Assembly: GCA_963930655.1 (NCBI GenBank)
Contig: OZ005607.1
Span: forward strand, 24,560,874-24,624,873
From: Myrica gale
Taxonomy: Eukaryota; Streptophyta; Magnoliopsida; Fagales; Myricaceae
Reading direction: 5' to 3'
Length of the DNA: 64,000 bases
The notes beneath the pieces were generated by a model. The model ran no database searches. It worked only from the letters and a program-made list of their open reading frames with translations, and was not told where the DNA came from. The first letter of the stretch is position 1. Every line of letters begins with the position of its first letter. Of the stretch, positions 44,752 to 56,710 are shown in pieces. The position numbers and the translations under genes were made by a program.

Positions 44752-45220
44752 ATTTAGTCCCTAAATTTAAATTTCTTTTAATAAATAATCATTCGATTTT
44801 CAAATTAATCAGGTATTGAGTTTATAATTTTTGTCAAAAAAATTATTTCTTTAAAATTTTATTTTCAAAATTAATGTTTCACAGCTTAATTCTAATAAGT
44901 GTCACCCAAAATTAAATTATTTGATTTAGAATTCTTTTTAGTTTTCTTTTCTGATTTTTTTACTATTTTATTTTTTCAAAATAATTAAATATTTTATTTT
45001 ATTTTATTTTTTATTCGGCTGATGTGGTGGTATATACGTGACTTGTAATTTTTAATTGAGCTAGTAGTTCTATTTAGTTGATATACAAGTGACAACTTAT
45101 AATTGAAATTGACGTGTAAACCGTTAAATTTAAGTTTAACGAAAAAATTTATTTAATAAAAATTATAAATTTAAGGAAATCAATTTGAAAATATAAGTAT
45201 TTATTAAAATGAGTTAAAAC
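44752..45220. mobile_element. Degenerate Mutator-type MITE
   Basis: The left end is GGTTAAATACTCATTTAGTC and the right end is the inverse of GTTTTAACTCATTTTAATAA. Both arms contain AATAAAT and ATTTTCAAATT-AT blocks. No target duplication was seen. Confidence 0.45.
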
Positions 45221-45464
45221 TTATGAAGGAAAGACATACATAACTAAAAAAAAAAATTAAAAAAACCATAAAAACTTGTTTCAAAAAAGTCTTTATTCTA
45301 AACATATGTTTTTCCTCTCATGTTCTTTAAGAGAATAAATTTCAAAATTTTTATTATTTTAAATATTTTTTTATCCTCACAGTCCATACAAAACACTCAA
45401 AAAAATATCTTAATCATTAAAAAAATATATTTTTAAAAACACCAACAAACATAGATATCCAACA

Positions 45465-45650
45465 CTAAGGTTATGTTTGTGTTTAGTGTTGTTATTGGGT
45501 TTAGTGAAAAAGTGAAGAGAGGTAATTTTTTATATTTTTTGTAATTTTTTATATTTTTTGATGAAAAAGAGAAATTATATTGTAGTATTTTATTGAAAGT
45601 TGTTGAAATATTTTGTAAAATATTTGGTGCAAACGCAGCCTAAACGTAGT
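45465..45650. mobile_element. AAAATTTTA-family MITE, copy 3
   Basis: It runs from TTATGTTTGTGTTTAG to GCAAACGCAGCCTAA with the inner GTTTAGTGAAAAAGTGAAGAG block. A 20-bp internal repeat (TAATTTTTTATATTTTTTG) occurs twice. Confidence 0.55.
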
Positions 45651-46807
45651 GGACAATCTTCTATGCATTTGGTCGACTTTGCATTCGATCGTTTCGATGC
45701 TACTAAAGGGAAGACGAGTTGGAAAAACAGTAACTGCTTATATACTTACGTGAGTCAACACCTCACCAAATTCCAATGCCATATGCCAAAGCTAACCCAC
45801 TTTTGTCTGATCATCTGATTGATTGTTAGGTGGGATTGTTATTGACCCAGTTGATCTTTGAGCTGATGAGTCAAGCAGTTAATGCTCGTTGTAAAACGTG
45901 GCTTTCCCCAGCAGGCTTAATTAATGCATTTCTATCACGTTTGTGCTCTGTTTCCCTCCTCTCTTTTTTCTTTTTCTTTTTTTTTAATTTTCTCAAACCG
46001 ATTGATTGAAGCCGGCAAAAGGGACTTCTCCATTTGGATTTTGGACCAACGCGAAGACGTAGCTGTCAAGAGGGAAACGATCCTCTCCATTCTGGCATTA
46101 GGGCATTAATAAGCTCAACGCAGCATAATGGAGGCCGAAATAATACCTTCACGAGTGCACCTCCCTATAGGCTATATGTCTGTTAAGAGCAGTCCTCAGT
46201 CCGTGATGGAAACAAATATTAATAGTCTGAGTAAGCAGGTTGATTTCTTTTCGTATAGATATATGTTTCAAAATTTGTATATCACGAGAGAAAGGTAGGT
46301 ATTTTATAATTTTTGAATAGAAAAATATAACTCAATTTATCAAAAGTTATAAATAAGTTTAGTTATTCGAGAAATTAAAGAGTTTAAAAATCTGAAAATA
46401 TAAGAATATTCTCAATATGAAGAGCTAGTTGATCAAGTAAAAATCTTGGAGAAAATTTTCCTCTTTTCAAAATTTCATTTGAAACTTAACTCACTCTACA
46501 AATATGAGAGCTCGACTAAGCAGTTATTGATATTTTATTCAAACTCGTTTCAATCTAGGGTTGAGGGTTAAACACACGGTAACCAGTCTAAATAAGAATT
46601 TTCAACCATCATAAATAAAATAAATCAAAATAAAACCCAGATTCCCATATGAAGAGTTTGTAATAAGATGGAGGAGAAAGCTGCTGAGAAGAGAAGAATA
46701 AGAACTCTCTTCTTCTTATGTTAGTTAGGGTTAACGTTAACCTTAAAGAGGGGAATTTTGTTTTTCTCTTACTTGTGGCTAAGTTGGTCCCTCTAGAGCC
46801 ATCGGAT
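45651..46807. other. Intergenic DNA, no gene seen
   Basis: Short open frames at 45600-45818 and 45924-46109 have no family resemblance. The left flank of the hAT element follows. Confidence 0.45.
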
Positions 46808-47015
46808 CACAGGCGAAGCCCCCCTTGGCTCCAAAAAAAATCTTTTTACATGTTATTTTTTTGTCAAGGCCCACCCCCATTGGCCCATTAGAGTTTCAGC
46901 CCGCCCCCTATGGCTTGCCCAGATGTCTCAGCCCGCCCTCTTTGATGCCCAATCAGCCCAGTCCAACCCTATTTTTCTGTTTTTTTTTTAACTTAACTGA
47001 GGGTGAAACGTCTTA

Positions 47016-47454
47016 TGTAAGTGACCTTTTATGTAATTATTAGGTGAAAGTCTCTCATGCGACTTTGATTCAGAATCTAACTGGTTTTGTGGATAATGGT
47101 ACTGTAAACTAACAAGTAAACTCTCATCCATATTAGCTTATGTAAACAGTCCTCTTAGCTTTTATTTTAACTTTATGTTAAAAAGTATATAAGATAGTAC
47201 CTTGTCTTCATTCATATTCTTCTGTAACAAAAAATAAGAATTACCAATACATCTGAAATTTTCAAGTCCTAAGCACCTAATGGAAGAAATAATCTGGGAG
47301 ACTTAATGTTTTCCAAAAAATAATCACTGGTCCAATGGTATTAAAAACAAGTTGTTGTAATTGGTAAGACACTTTGGATCATGGAGTCTTATAACATCGT
47401 CCGCGCACGGGCAATTACTTTCATCTAATAATTACATAAAAGGTCACTTAGATT
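47016..47454. mobile_element. Small inverted-repeat element inside the hAT element
   Basis: AAGTGACCTTTTATGTAATT at about 47020 is repeated inverted at about 47450 (34-bp arms, one mismatch: ATTATTAGGTGAAAGT against ATTATTAGATGAAAGT). The interior has no gene. The target duplication is unclear. Confidence 0.6.
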
Positions 47455-48169
47455 TTCTAGTTTTGGAATCTAATGATTTCATAGCAATATAATGGGGCAT
47501 CAAACATGCGAGGTGAACTCAATGAGTTGAAGTCTCTCATTTTGAGGGATCATCCTTCTGCGACCTACATTCATTGTTTTACTCACCAACTCCAATTGGT
47601 TGTTGTGGCTACTATAAAGAATAACATTCAAGTTTGGGAAGAGTTGGTTGCAGAATTTGAGGGAGAAGGAATGAGATGATTTTTTGGAAGAAGTAAAAAC
47701 TTTTTGCGTGAATAATTCTATCAGTGTACCCAATATGGAAAATATTATTCCAACTCGTGGTTGGGCTCGGCGTGGAGGGAAAACAATTACTTATTTGCAT
47801 CGTTTTCATGTGGAAGTGTTTTGCCAAGTTATTGATTTGATCACCCAAGAGATGGATCATCGTTTCACTGAAGCAAGTGCGGAGTTATTTCTTTGTATAA
47901 CATGTCTTGATCCAAAAAACTCGTTTGCAGCGTATGATCATTCTAAGTTACTTCGTCTTGCTGAGCTTTATCCAGAAGATTTATCATCAATTGATCATGT
48001 TGTACTTAGACATCAGCTTCGAAACTACATTTATTATGTGAGAAGTCATGATGCTTTTCTGGGCTTCAAGATATTGAAGGTCTTGCTGTGAAGATGGTTG
48101 AGACAGAAAGCATACTCTATATCCATTGGTTTATCAGCTGATTAAATTGACATTGGTCTTACCAGTTAC

Positions 48170-49531
48170 TGTTGGCTTTTTAGTCACAATCAATGTTTTG
48201 ATGATAACAATAGAAGTAATTGAGATGTGAAGCAAGTGGATCCAAAATGAGCACGGAGTAATCAAGCAACGTCACCTTCAATGGAAGTGCTCTTAAAGTG
48301 AAGACTCAAGATGCTAGGGTAATCTTTGTAACTCTAAGACTTCATCTTTAACAAAGATTTCAATCACACACATGCATAAGTCTTCAAAACTTGCATAAAC
48401 CGTTTTAACGTTTGTTGAAAGATTAAAACCTTTGTAACTCTAAGACTTCATCTTTAACAAGGATTTCAATCACACGCATGCATAAGTCTTCAAAACTTGC
48501 ATAAACCGTTTTAACGTTTGTTGAAAGATTAAAACCTTTTTAATGGCTTCAAAATATCTCAAATATACTCCCAAACCTTTTTATATACTTATGAGAAGTT
48601 AGACTTTAAAATTGGGTATTTTAAGTTGGTCGAAATAAAGTTTTTAAATCAACCGGATCAAGCTTAAGTTGAGGAGGTCGACCGGCTCAATGAAGTTGTC
48701 GACCTGAACTACGACTGCTACACCAAGCGGTCGACCGGTTGCATTTATTAAAGAGTTGTTAAGCTTTTGAAAAAATGACCGTTGTGTAACGGTAACTTGA
48801 AGCGGTCGACCGGCTCGTTTTAATAGATCACTCTAACGGCTATAAACGACTATTTTTCTCATGAGACATATATAAAGTCATTCATACGCCTTTGAAACTC
48901 AACCAAAATCGTCCAATATCATTTTGCAAAGGCTAAGAGTGATAAAAAACCTTCCAATCCTTATTTAAACATCATTTACACATAGTCTTCATTTTCACAT
49001 CCTTGTTATTGTGTGAAGCCTAAGAGCTAGATATTTCTCATTGTAATATCTACTCCATCAAGGGAGTTTTAGAGAGAAATTTTGTTCAACCATACACATT
49101 ACTAAGAGAGTGATTCTCTTGTATCCTTTCGGTGAGGTTTGTTCATCGAAAGGAGTTTGGAGAGGTTTGTTCTCAAACTCGTTCTTGAGGCTTGAAGAGG
49201 GTTTTCTCAAGCTCAAGTGTAAGGACACCTTTTCCTTGGTTGAAGGGAGAATAGTGGAGAAACCTCAAGGCTCGGTAAAGGAGCTTGAGGGGTGGACGTA
49301 GGCGGGCTTGCCGAACCACCTAAAAGATTGTGTTTGCTTCTCTCCCTTAACTTCTTTATTTGTGCTACTAGTTTAATGCTTTAAAGTTTCTCCTGTGTTT
49401 AAATCTTTATTGCAATTTATCTCATTTGTGAGACTTGTAGCTAGCAATCACATTCTTTGGGGTAATTTTCAAAACAGTATTGAAACTCAATTCACCCCCC
49501 CTCTTGGGTTACCTTAATCCTAAGAATATCA
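48170..49531 (+). mobile_element. Solo LTR of a Copia-type retrotransposon, 1362 bp
   Basis: It begins TGTTGGCTTTTTAGTC and ends AAGAATATCA, flanked by GTTAC on both sides (48165-48169 and 49532-49536). A 5-bp duplication with TG...CA ends is diagnostic. A TATA-like box (CATATATAAAG) lies near 48865. An internal tandem duplication of about 107 bp occurs at 48327-48540. There is no gag or pol, so unequal recombination removed the internal part. It interrupts the hAT transposase. Confidence 0.92.
48327..48540 (+). repeat. Tandem duplication of 107 bp within the LTR
   Basis: Two near-identical units start with GTAACTCTAAGACTTCATCT and end with GATTAAAACCTTT. They differ at about three positions. 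Two units with no spacers: not a CRISPR. Confidence 0.9.
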
Positions 49532-49912
49532 GTTACGACTGCAACCGTTGAGATAGTATTCTCTGAAATGAAGTTTATCAAAACTGACTTGCGCAATAAG
49601 ATGAGAGATGAATGGTTGAATGATAGTATGGTGGTATACATCGAAAGAGAGATTTTCGAAACTATCGAGAATGAAGCTATTTTGCAACGTTTTTAGAAGA
49701 TGCAAAAGCGTAGGACCCAATTGCCACCTCTTAGTATCAGCTAATAGTACGGTACGTGTATTTTCAATATATTTAGTGTTTTTAATCTTTAATTTTTAAT
49801 ATTTTAACTCTTAAGATATTTTTTTGCATTACATAGTATTTTTTTTTTGTCATTTTTATTTAAGAGTTTGCCCCCCATTGATTGTGCTTCTGGCTTCGCC
49901 ACTGCATTGGAT

Positions 49913-51070
49913 ATTTTCTTTTATTACAAGGCATGCATCCGGCTAACAATGGGAGCCAAATTGGAGTCTTTTAATTGAAGGTGAGCTGCTCCCATTGACT
50001 ATTGTTGAAGTCTTAGAACTCGATTTTCTATTATCGATGTGCCATTGGAAACAAAGATGTTCAAGTGATTTCAACACGGATCACAATGTGTACCACTTCT
50101 GTACGTTCTATAAGTGTCTTACATACTGTACGTAGGTGAGATTAGGCTGTGTTTGCAAATCATACCAAAATTTTGGTCTAGAAAATAATTATAAAAAAAA
50201 TTATTGTTAAATATTTTTTATTATTACAATAAATATAAATAATTCACTCAAATTAGTTTTCTTTTCATTTTTTCATATTTTTATTACTTTCTCTCAAAAT
50301 CTAACTAATCTAAAAAAATTAAGGGTTTTCCCAAAGAACCTTCCCCTTTTCTAACATTCAAAAGGGAATTAAAGAGGGTCCAAATCGATGCATACATAGT
50401 AATAATACCTCGATTTTAAATTTGTATGTTGCATGGGGGAAATGGTACTCTCTTTTCTTGAAGATTAAGAATATTTTTTTTATGGAGAACGTTTGGCTGC
50501 TATACTATTGATCATGCTGACTTTGAAGACCGACCAATTGAGGTGAGACATGAATCCTTGGAAATCATGTTGTGTTATATATTCATCTAGTAAATGGTCA
50601 AGAAAATACAAAGGAATTCATAACCTCCTTTAAAACGTTGTCAGCGGAACTATTAAAGGCTGTGTTTAAGGCAAAAATGTTATCCCACATTGGAAAAAAA
50701 AAGTGTGTGGTGAATGATATCTCTGTATGCTGTATATTATGAGTCCATTAGAAGACTATCTAACAAATGGTATCGGAGTCGATAAAAAAATAAAAAAATT
50801 ACTTTAATGAGAGTGGATTAAAATGGTGATAGACTTTAGAGGAGAAAAAATTGTTAAATATAAACATGTGAGAAGGTAAACATTTGAGGTGGTTCTAAAC
50901 ATTAATTGAAGATTGCAAATTAGAGGAAAATCCTAATCCGAAGTAGAGCCCCAATGGAAGAGGCGAAAACATCTCGATATCAAGTTTTTTAACAATTGAT
51001 ATTTGTTTTCTAAAACTAGGTCGTTCAAACTATATATAGGTTTTCTCATGAAAAATGACCACAATTATGT
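49913..51070. other. Intergenic DNA with MITE fragment
   Basis: At 50150-50310 GGCTGTGTTTGCAAATCATACC followed by CAAAATTTTGG is a degenerate AAAATTTTA-family end. No gene was seen in the rest. Confidence 0.4.
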
Positions 51071-51074
51071 GGTG

Positions 51075-51260
51075 TTTGATTGTAAAAATATTGGTGGTGG
51101 TAAAAAATTTGGAGTGTCGAGTTAGTAAAAAAGTGAAGAGATAGATTATTTGAATAGATTTTTTTATATTTATTTAGAGTGAAAGGTGATACTTTGATGG
51201 AGGAGAGACAATTTTGGGGAATTATCTTATTGGGGTGAAAATTTTGAAGAATAAAAATGT
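51075..51260. mobile_element. AAAATTTTA-family MITE, reverse, degenerate
   Basis: The core GAGTTAGTAAAAAAGTGAAGAG and the AGTGAAAGGTGATACTTTGATGG block match the inverse of 60155-60355. Confidence 0.45.
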
Positions 51261-52538
51261 TGGGTCTCAAATATCTGGTGTAATAGCTTATTAAATTTCT
51301 TCCTTTGTGAGCTTTAGCAAACATTATTGTATGGACTCTTTGGACGTTTTGTAATCTACAAACTCATGAGATTTGGAGTGCATAACTTTTATTACATTGA
51401 AGTTTGTACATATAATTTCGACCCACTGATGAGTAGTCAAAGCTGCTCAAAGGATGCACTACTTAAAACCTGGAAAGCTTATACAATAGATTTTTTTTCA
51501 CGTACGTTGTTAAAATTATATTACTAAAAGCACGGTGCATGGTGCATGGTGCATGGTCAATCAAGTCCTATATCCGGATAGCTTTTGCAAAGATTCTATA
51601 CAAGTCTTTAACATATATTTTTATTTTGTTCGCTACAAGGATTGACATCAGTCTAATCATGATGGGATATCGACAGATAAGTATATTGATTTTTCGGTGA
51701 TGGGATAAAGAATATTAAATCACAACCAATAAACTTATGATAACTAGTTGAAGGAATCATATCTATTCCCCGTATACTACCAATAACTTAGAGAGAATGG
51801 ATCCATTCCATGCTTTCGTAGTGTTTAAGGAGATCCAAAGACGTAAAAATAAGATTAATGCTCCGTATGCTCGGTTTGTTTTGCCGTACGTGTCTCTCCC
51901 GATGTTTTGCTCGACTGAAAAATATATCTTTTAGAAGACATAAATTTTTGAAAATTAATATTGTTTAAAAAAATATTTTTATTTTACGAAAAATATATTA
52001 TTGGGTCACTCAGCATGTTATTTTTAATTCATTTCCAACCGATATTAAGAATCAAGTTTATTATCGTATGAGATTACATAATGATATATCAAATAATGAA
52101 AAGTACTTTTCAAAAAATATGTATTGAAGTATCAACCAAATATTGAAAATTAAATTACTTTATTAAAACAAAATTAATTTAAAATTACTTTACATCAAAA
52201 CAAACATAGCCTGAGACTTATTTTTTTTAAAAAAAAAATTCAGTCTAGTTAGAATTATACTTTGACAACCGACCTACAACACTATGAGTCAAAATGTGAA
52301 AATTATAACTTATTTTAAGAGCTTAAACTATTAAAATATAGATTTGATTATTTTAATTATAAATTGCTCTTTAATTAGTAGATAATATTGAATTAAAATG
52401 ATATATATGAAGTTTGGAATTCAGTCTCAACTCAAAACTTTGAACAATAAAATTGTGAAATGTAATATTTACTTTTAGAAAAATGATATAAAGTTGAGAA
52501 TCTTGGAATCTGCAAAGAACCCTCTTCTCAATCAGAAA
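51261..52538. other. AT-rich intergenic DNA, no gene seen
   Basis: GGTGCATGGTGCATGGTGCATGG near 51535 is a short triplication of GTGCATG. No exon-like sequence. Confidence 0.45.
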
Positions 52539-52930
52539 TAGGGTTGTACATAATTGGACTGCGGATCGGACAGGACCCCAAAATTGGATTGGATTTGCGG
52601 TCCGATCCTAATTTTTAAAATGCGGTCTGATTCTATTTTTTTTAAATGTGATCCGGACTGGAACGGACCGCATTTATTAATATAAAAAATATATATATAT
52701 ATTTTTTAATACAAATTACAAACTTAAAACGTTTAATTTTAATCTAAACTAAAACTCTACATTTTTATATGTCATTCCTCATTTGAAATTAACCTAAATT
52801 TTAAAAAAAAATTTAAACCGATCCGGATCGCATTTAATAGGACCGATCCGATCCTACAATTTATGTAGGATCAAAAATTCGGTCTGATCCGATACGATCT
52901 GGACCAAAAAATTTCGGTTGTTCAGCCTTG
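52539..52930. mobile_element. Non-autonomous hAT element, relative of 3170-3610
   Basis: The left end is TAGGGTTGTACATAATTGG and the right end is the inverse of CAAGGCTGAACAACCG. Flanks ATCAGAAA (52531-52538) and ATAAGAAA (52931-52938) match 7 of 8. The interior shares AATCTAAACTAAAACT and TTTGAAATTAACCTAAA with 3170-3610, but the CCGGACC motifs are mutated to CCGATCC-like forms. Confidence 0.8.
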
Positions 52931-52938
52931 ATAAGAAA

Positions 52939-55900
52939 GATACCTTCCTCTGCAAATACAACACAAACAAAAAAGAGTTATTTAGTTAAAGTATTATTGA
53001 TATAATTTATAAAAGAAAAAGAAAAGAAAAAGACCACGCGTGTCAGAAAAGATACTGAACTTTGGGAAACAGAGGGTGTGATGTAATCTATTTTTAGGGT
53101 TGAAATGGTGCACGTTCTCCCTTCTGCATACTGTCGTCTTAAGTTCTCTTCTCCCCCGTACACTGTAATCTACTTTAGATTTTGGGAGAGCAAAAAAGAG
53201 TGGTGGTGATGATGAGCTTGCACTCTCACACGTGTACCAAATGTCTAGCTCCGGATGGTTGTTGTGGGTCATGTAAAAGTTACAAGATAAAGGGTGTAGA
53301 TTGAGCAGTGGATATGCTCTTCGAGAGAGGCATCAATGTTAACTTCTTTTTCTTTTTCTTTTTCTTTTTTTCTCTTGGCAAAAGGACCCGCCCACTTAGG
53401 ACTGTTTATGGAGACCGAAAATTGTACTGTCACCGGCACCGGAATTTTGACACTCAGCTTATACCGGTTATTGTAGCAGTGGCCTAAATTCCAAAAACCC
53501 AGGAAAATTCCCGGTTTTGTGGTGAACCCATCACTAGTTGGGCGGGTACTGCAAACCGAGAATTTTCCCCATTTTTTTTAAATCGAACATTTTTTCATAT
53601 CTTTAGTTTTCTCATATTAAAAGTTAATATGTTATCAGATATCTAATATTATTAATTTTAAATTTCATTAGTTTAGATTACTTCTAAAATTTTCATGCAT
53701 ATTTCATTTTTAAAATGTGCTCAATGACATTACAACTAAATTTGCACCAACATAAACTCAATACGGGCTCGATGGACAAAAAAATAATTGAACCAAATGC
53801 GCAAAAGGCTAAAAAAAATTGGACCAACATAAATGTTAGTACCCAGTAATAGCTATCGTTCAAATCAGTATTGTATTTGGCTGATTTTAACCGTTAACAA
53901 TGACGTGTCAGTGGCCAATATTTGAAAATCAACCCATCCAGTGGCATTTATGGCCTATACCCACTTAGGTTTGCAAAGTGATTTTTCCACCGGCTTCTTA
54001 CTACTAAGCCACTCTTCAACATCACTTTCACTTCTTCGGCCAAGATGCCCTTTAAATTTCCCATTCCAAATATCAACTCAAATCTCCTCCAATAATCAAC
54101 CAGCTATGTTTAAGGAACTTTTAATTCCTTATTTGGCTCAAACTAAAAGCAAATCATTCTTCTTTTTCTTCCTTTTTTTCCCGATGTTTTTTCAGTTCAG
54201 AATTACTCCCAAAATGTATGTTAATGTTATGTAATCCTCCTGCTCCCAAAGTGCTGGATCCAAATCTCTGTGCTGGCTCAGTTAGTGCTTGCAAAACACT
54301 CCACTTCTTGATATGCCTTCCATGAAAAGGCAAAGAGTTGGATTACATTATTTCCCTTTCCTTAAACCTTTTATATAATTATGATCATCTTGTCCTAATG
54401 ATGAATTTGGCCATCATGTTGGAAAAGACTCCATTCTAAAGAGAAGAAAAATCATGGGTTAATTAAGAATCCAACCCACCTTTTGTTCAGCAATTGTATC
54501 TTTAATTATCTTAACTTTAGGAGGTCTCACTTGCACCGTTTTCTTGTGCGGCAATAAAATACTCCCAATCTAGTGCAGCAATCATTGTCGTGGTAGCTTT
54601 ATAGGATACTTCCTTTCCCTCTTCAAGCCATTGAAAGGTTGGATTTGGTAAATATTAATTGCCAAAATTATATTATTGGAATCCAGGGCTTACTTATATA
54701 TCTGGATTATGCATTCCAGCTTTGTTAGGTATGTGAATCCACCTCAAATTTTTTGTTTTTTATTCTTTTCACACTGGTGGCAACACTTTTACATGAAGTC
54801 ACACTTCTGGGACACAAACATAATCTAAGAACACAGAGACTAGCTAGTACCAATTTCTTACAAGGAAACCAGATCCTTTCTTCTTTCCCATTCTTCTCTT
54901 CTTTTCTTTGCTTATCACCACCAACTTTCAGAGTAATCTGAGGTAGGGAGGGCCAAATCGAGCTGCCGATCGAATCAATACGGCGGGTTAAGTCCGATAA
55001 CTTATAATAAGTGAGGGTATTTAATAAATATCAGAGTTACAGTCCTCCTTTAAAAAGAAAACATTTCGTAAACCAGCAAAACCATAGACTGCATTATACA
55101 CAGATATATTAACCTAATAAGGTCAAAGGTATATGTCTCTAACAGCTTAAAAGATTCTGAAACAGATTCTTAATTTCCTATTAGGTTGTTTGGGACATCA
55201 CACTCAACATAATATAACTTCGATAATTTAATACTTAAAGAATCCATTCTGGAGCAAAAGGCCCTCCTGATTTTATTGAGCTGGCCAGTTATTTCACATA
55301 AAATCGGGGGTGGATGCTGACATCTAAACCTCATTAGAGATGTTCATGGTGGTCCTGGTGCCAGTCTAATTGATGGGCAATGGCTCTGAAACGAATTTAA
55401 TCCTTTAATGGTGTCTTATAATACAGCTCCAGCCCCTTCAAAGCTTTTTTTCTTCTGGAATAATCTCTAGACTAAACTATGGAAAATAAGGTTTTTTCTC
55501 CCCAAAAAGAGCTACATCAACAAGTCAGATTCTAAACACTGTTGGAAGGCAAGCAGCAAAAATAGGAGACCTAAAGTAGAAGACCTTAATACCATGCCAA
55601 GAGACAGAAGCCAAAAGACGCACCAAACCCATTCAGAAAAAGGGAAAAAAAACTTCATGTTCTTTTTGTTTGAATGAGGTTAAGGAGTGAAAGGGAAAGG
55701 AGTGAGTGGTACCCAAATACCATTCATATATGTGTCAGAACCCATGTGACAGTGTGGCCCTTACCCCTTGATGTCCACCTAAAAGATACCAAAAAATGAG
55801 ACAAAAGAGTCCCTCCTAAAGTGGCCTTTAAATCACATGAAAGAACGATCTTTTTTTTACCCCCACCCCCTTCTTTTTTCTAATAATATTTTACTTAAAA

Positions 55901-56370
55901 GTTTTGTCTGTTGCACCTGTCTCATAATCTAATGGATGACAGATGCTGCGGTAAACAAAAAAATTTGGACAAAAAAAAGGGTGAAGGAAACCGCAGCTTT
56001 TACCCTCCACTTCATTCATGCCACCCCTTTTCCATTACGAGGCTCCAAATCAGTATAGTTGTTAAAACTTCTGCTACAGTTTCTTTGAACTTTCTTGGGT
56101 CTACTTCTGTACAATATATAGCCCACTTCTGCATATTACAGAGAACAGACTTCCTTTCTCTCTGGGGTTGTCTTTTTGTAAACTCACAAGGAGGAAAGTG
56201 CGGTAAAAGAAAGAATATACAGGAGTAAATAGCAATATAATACCGATAGTTGCAGGTTACAAACTAGCCTTTCTTCTATCAATGCTGAGCGGTTCAGCAC
56301 ACACCTGTAGAGAGGGGGCATAAAGTAAGGAAAGAGGGGAGACCCCACTCCCATAAATCCGTTCATCTGT
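52939..56370. other. Intergenic DNA left of CCCH gene B
   Basis: A TTTTTC microsatellite lies at 53347-53371. GC-richer DNA at 53410-53560 (ACCGGCACCGG, CCGGTT) may be an old hAT-like fragment. The part 55700-55840 resembles 36320-36470 beyond gene A. No gene was recognised, including in the short frames at 53941-54234 and 55911-56228. Confidence 0.4.
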
Positions 56371-56374
56371 CCTT

Positions 56375-56710
56375 TTACGTATGCGTTATGTATTCATTGT
56401 AAAGTAGTATGTCTAAATATTGTTGATGATGATGATAACGAAGATGATGATATGTTGAGATATTGTCTACAAATTTCTTTGATGTAGGTATGATTTTTGG
56501 CTGTACAGCTAGAGGATTTTCTTCATTAGTTTGTGCTTCTAAAGCCTTTTCTGCATATACAAACATAACAGCCAAACATAATTAAAGACCCATTTTGACT
56601 GAAATCCAGTAAATTGTATGGATGTTCTGGTAGGATCCGAGGTTTAAAAGATTGGATAATCTCTTACCTAGCATACTCGAATCCTCCTGGCTGGCCATGT
56701 TCACGCTCTG
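56375..56710 (-). other. Spliced 3' UTR of CCCH gene B
   Basis: The exon holding the stop ends at a donor after 56668 (GTAAGAG). The next exon probably starts at 56550 (acceptor ATATGCAG) and reads AAAAGGCTTTAG...; it is conserved beyond gene A (TTTGATGTAGGTAT and ATTCATCTGTCCTT at 36950-37080). It is therefore part of the duplicated transcript. It could encode a short open frame, but it lies after the stop. Confidence 0.6.

Larger units (their letters stand above)
47485..49735 (+). pseudogene. hAT transposase (ZMYM1-like), split pseudogene
   Basis: Piece 1 (47485-47661) reads QYNGASNMRGELNELKSLIL and then HCFTHQLQLVVVA, the family's GYDGASNMRG and H-FAHQLQL motifs, and ends at a stop. Piece 2 (about 47684-48169) reads YLHRFHVEVFCQVIDL, RFTEASAELFLCITCLDPK and LLRLAELYP, with a frameshift after HQLRNYIYYVRSHDAF. 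Piece 3 (49532-49735) reads TVEIVFSEMKFIKTDLRNKM, then DEWLNDSMVVYIER, the hAT dimerisation domain, with a stop after ILQRF. Pieces 2 and 3 were adjacent before the solo LTR landed. The transposase is not functional. Confidence 0.85.
46808..49904 (+). mobile_element. hAT transposon, decayed, with nested insertions
   Basis: The ends CACAGGCGAAGCC (46808) and the inverse of CAGTGGCGAAGCC (ending 49904) agree at 11 of 13 positions. The flanks are CATCGGAT (46800-46807) and CATTGGAT (49905-49912), an 8-bp target duplication with one mismatch. Inside is a broken ZMYM1-type hAT transposase (47485-49735) in three pieces. Two later insertions are visible: an inverted-repeat element at about 47016-47454 and a solo LTR at 48170-49531. 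Without the LTR the element is only about 1.7 kb, so most of the transposase was already deleted. Confidence 0.85.

Noticed and set aside
48327..48540. Repeat pair inspected as a possible CRISPR or satellite
   Set aside because: Only two abutting 107-bp units without spacers, located inside an LTR of a plant genome.
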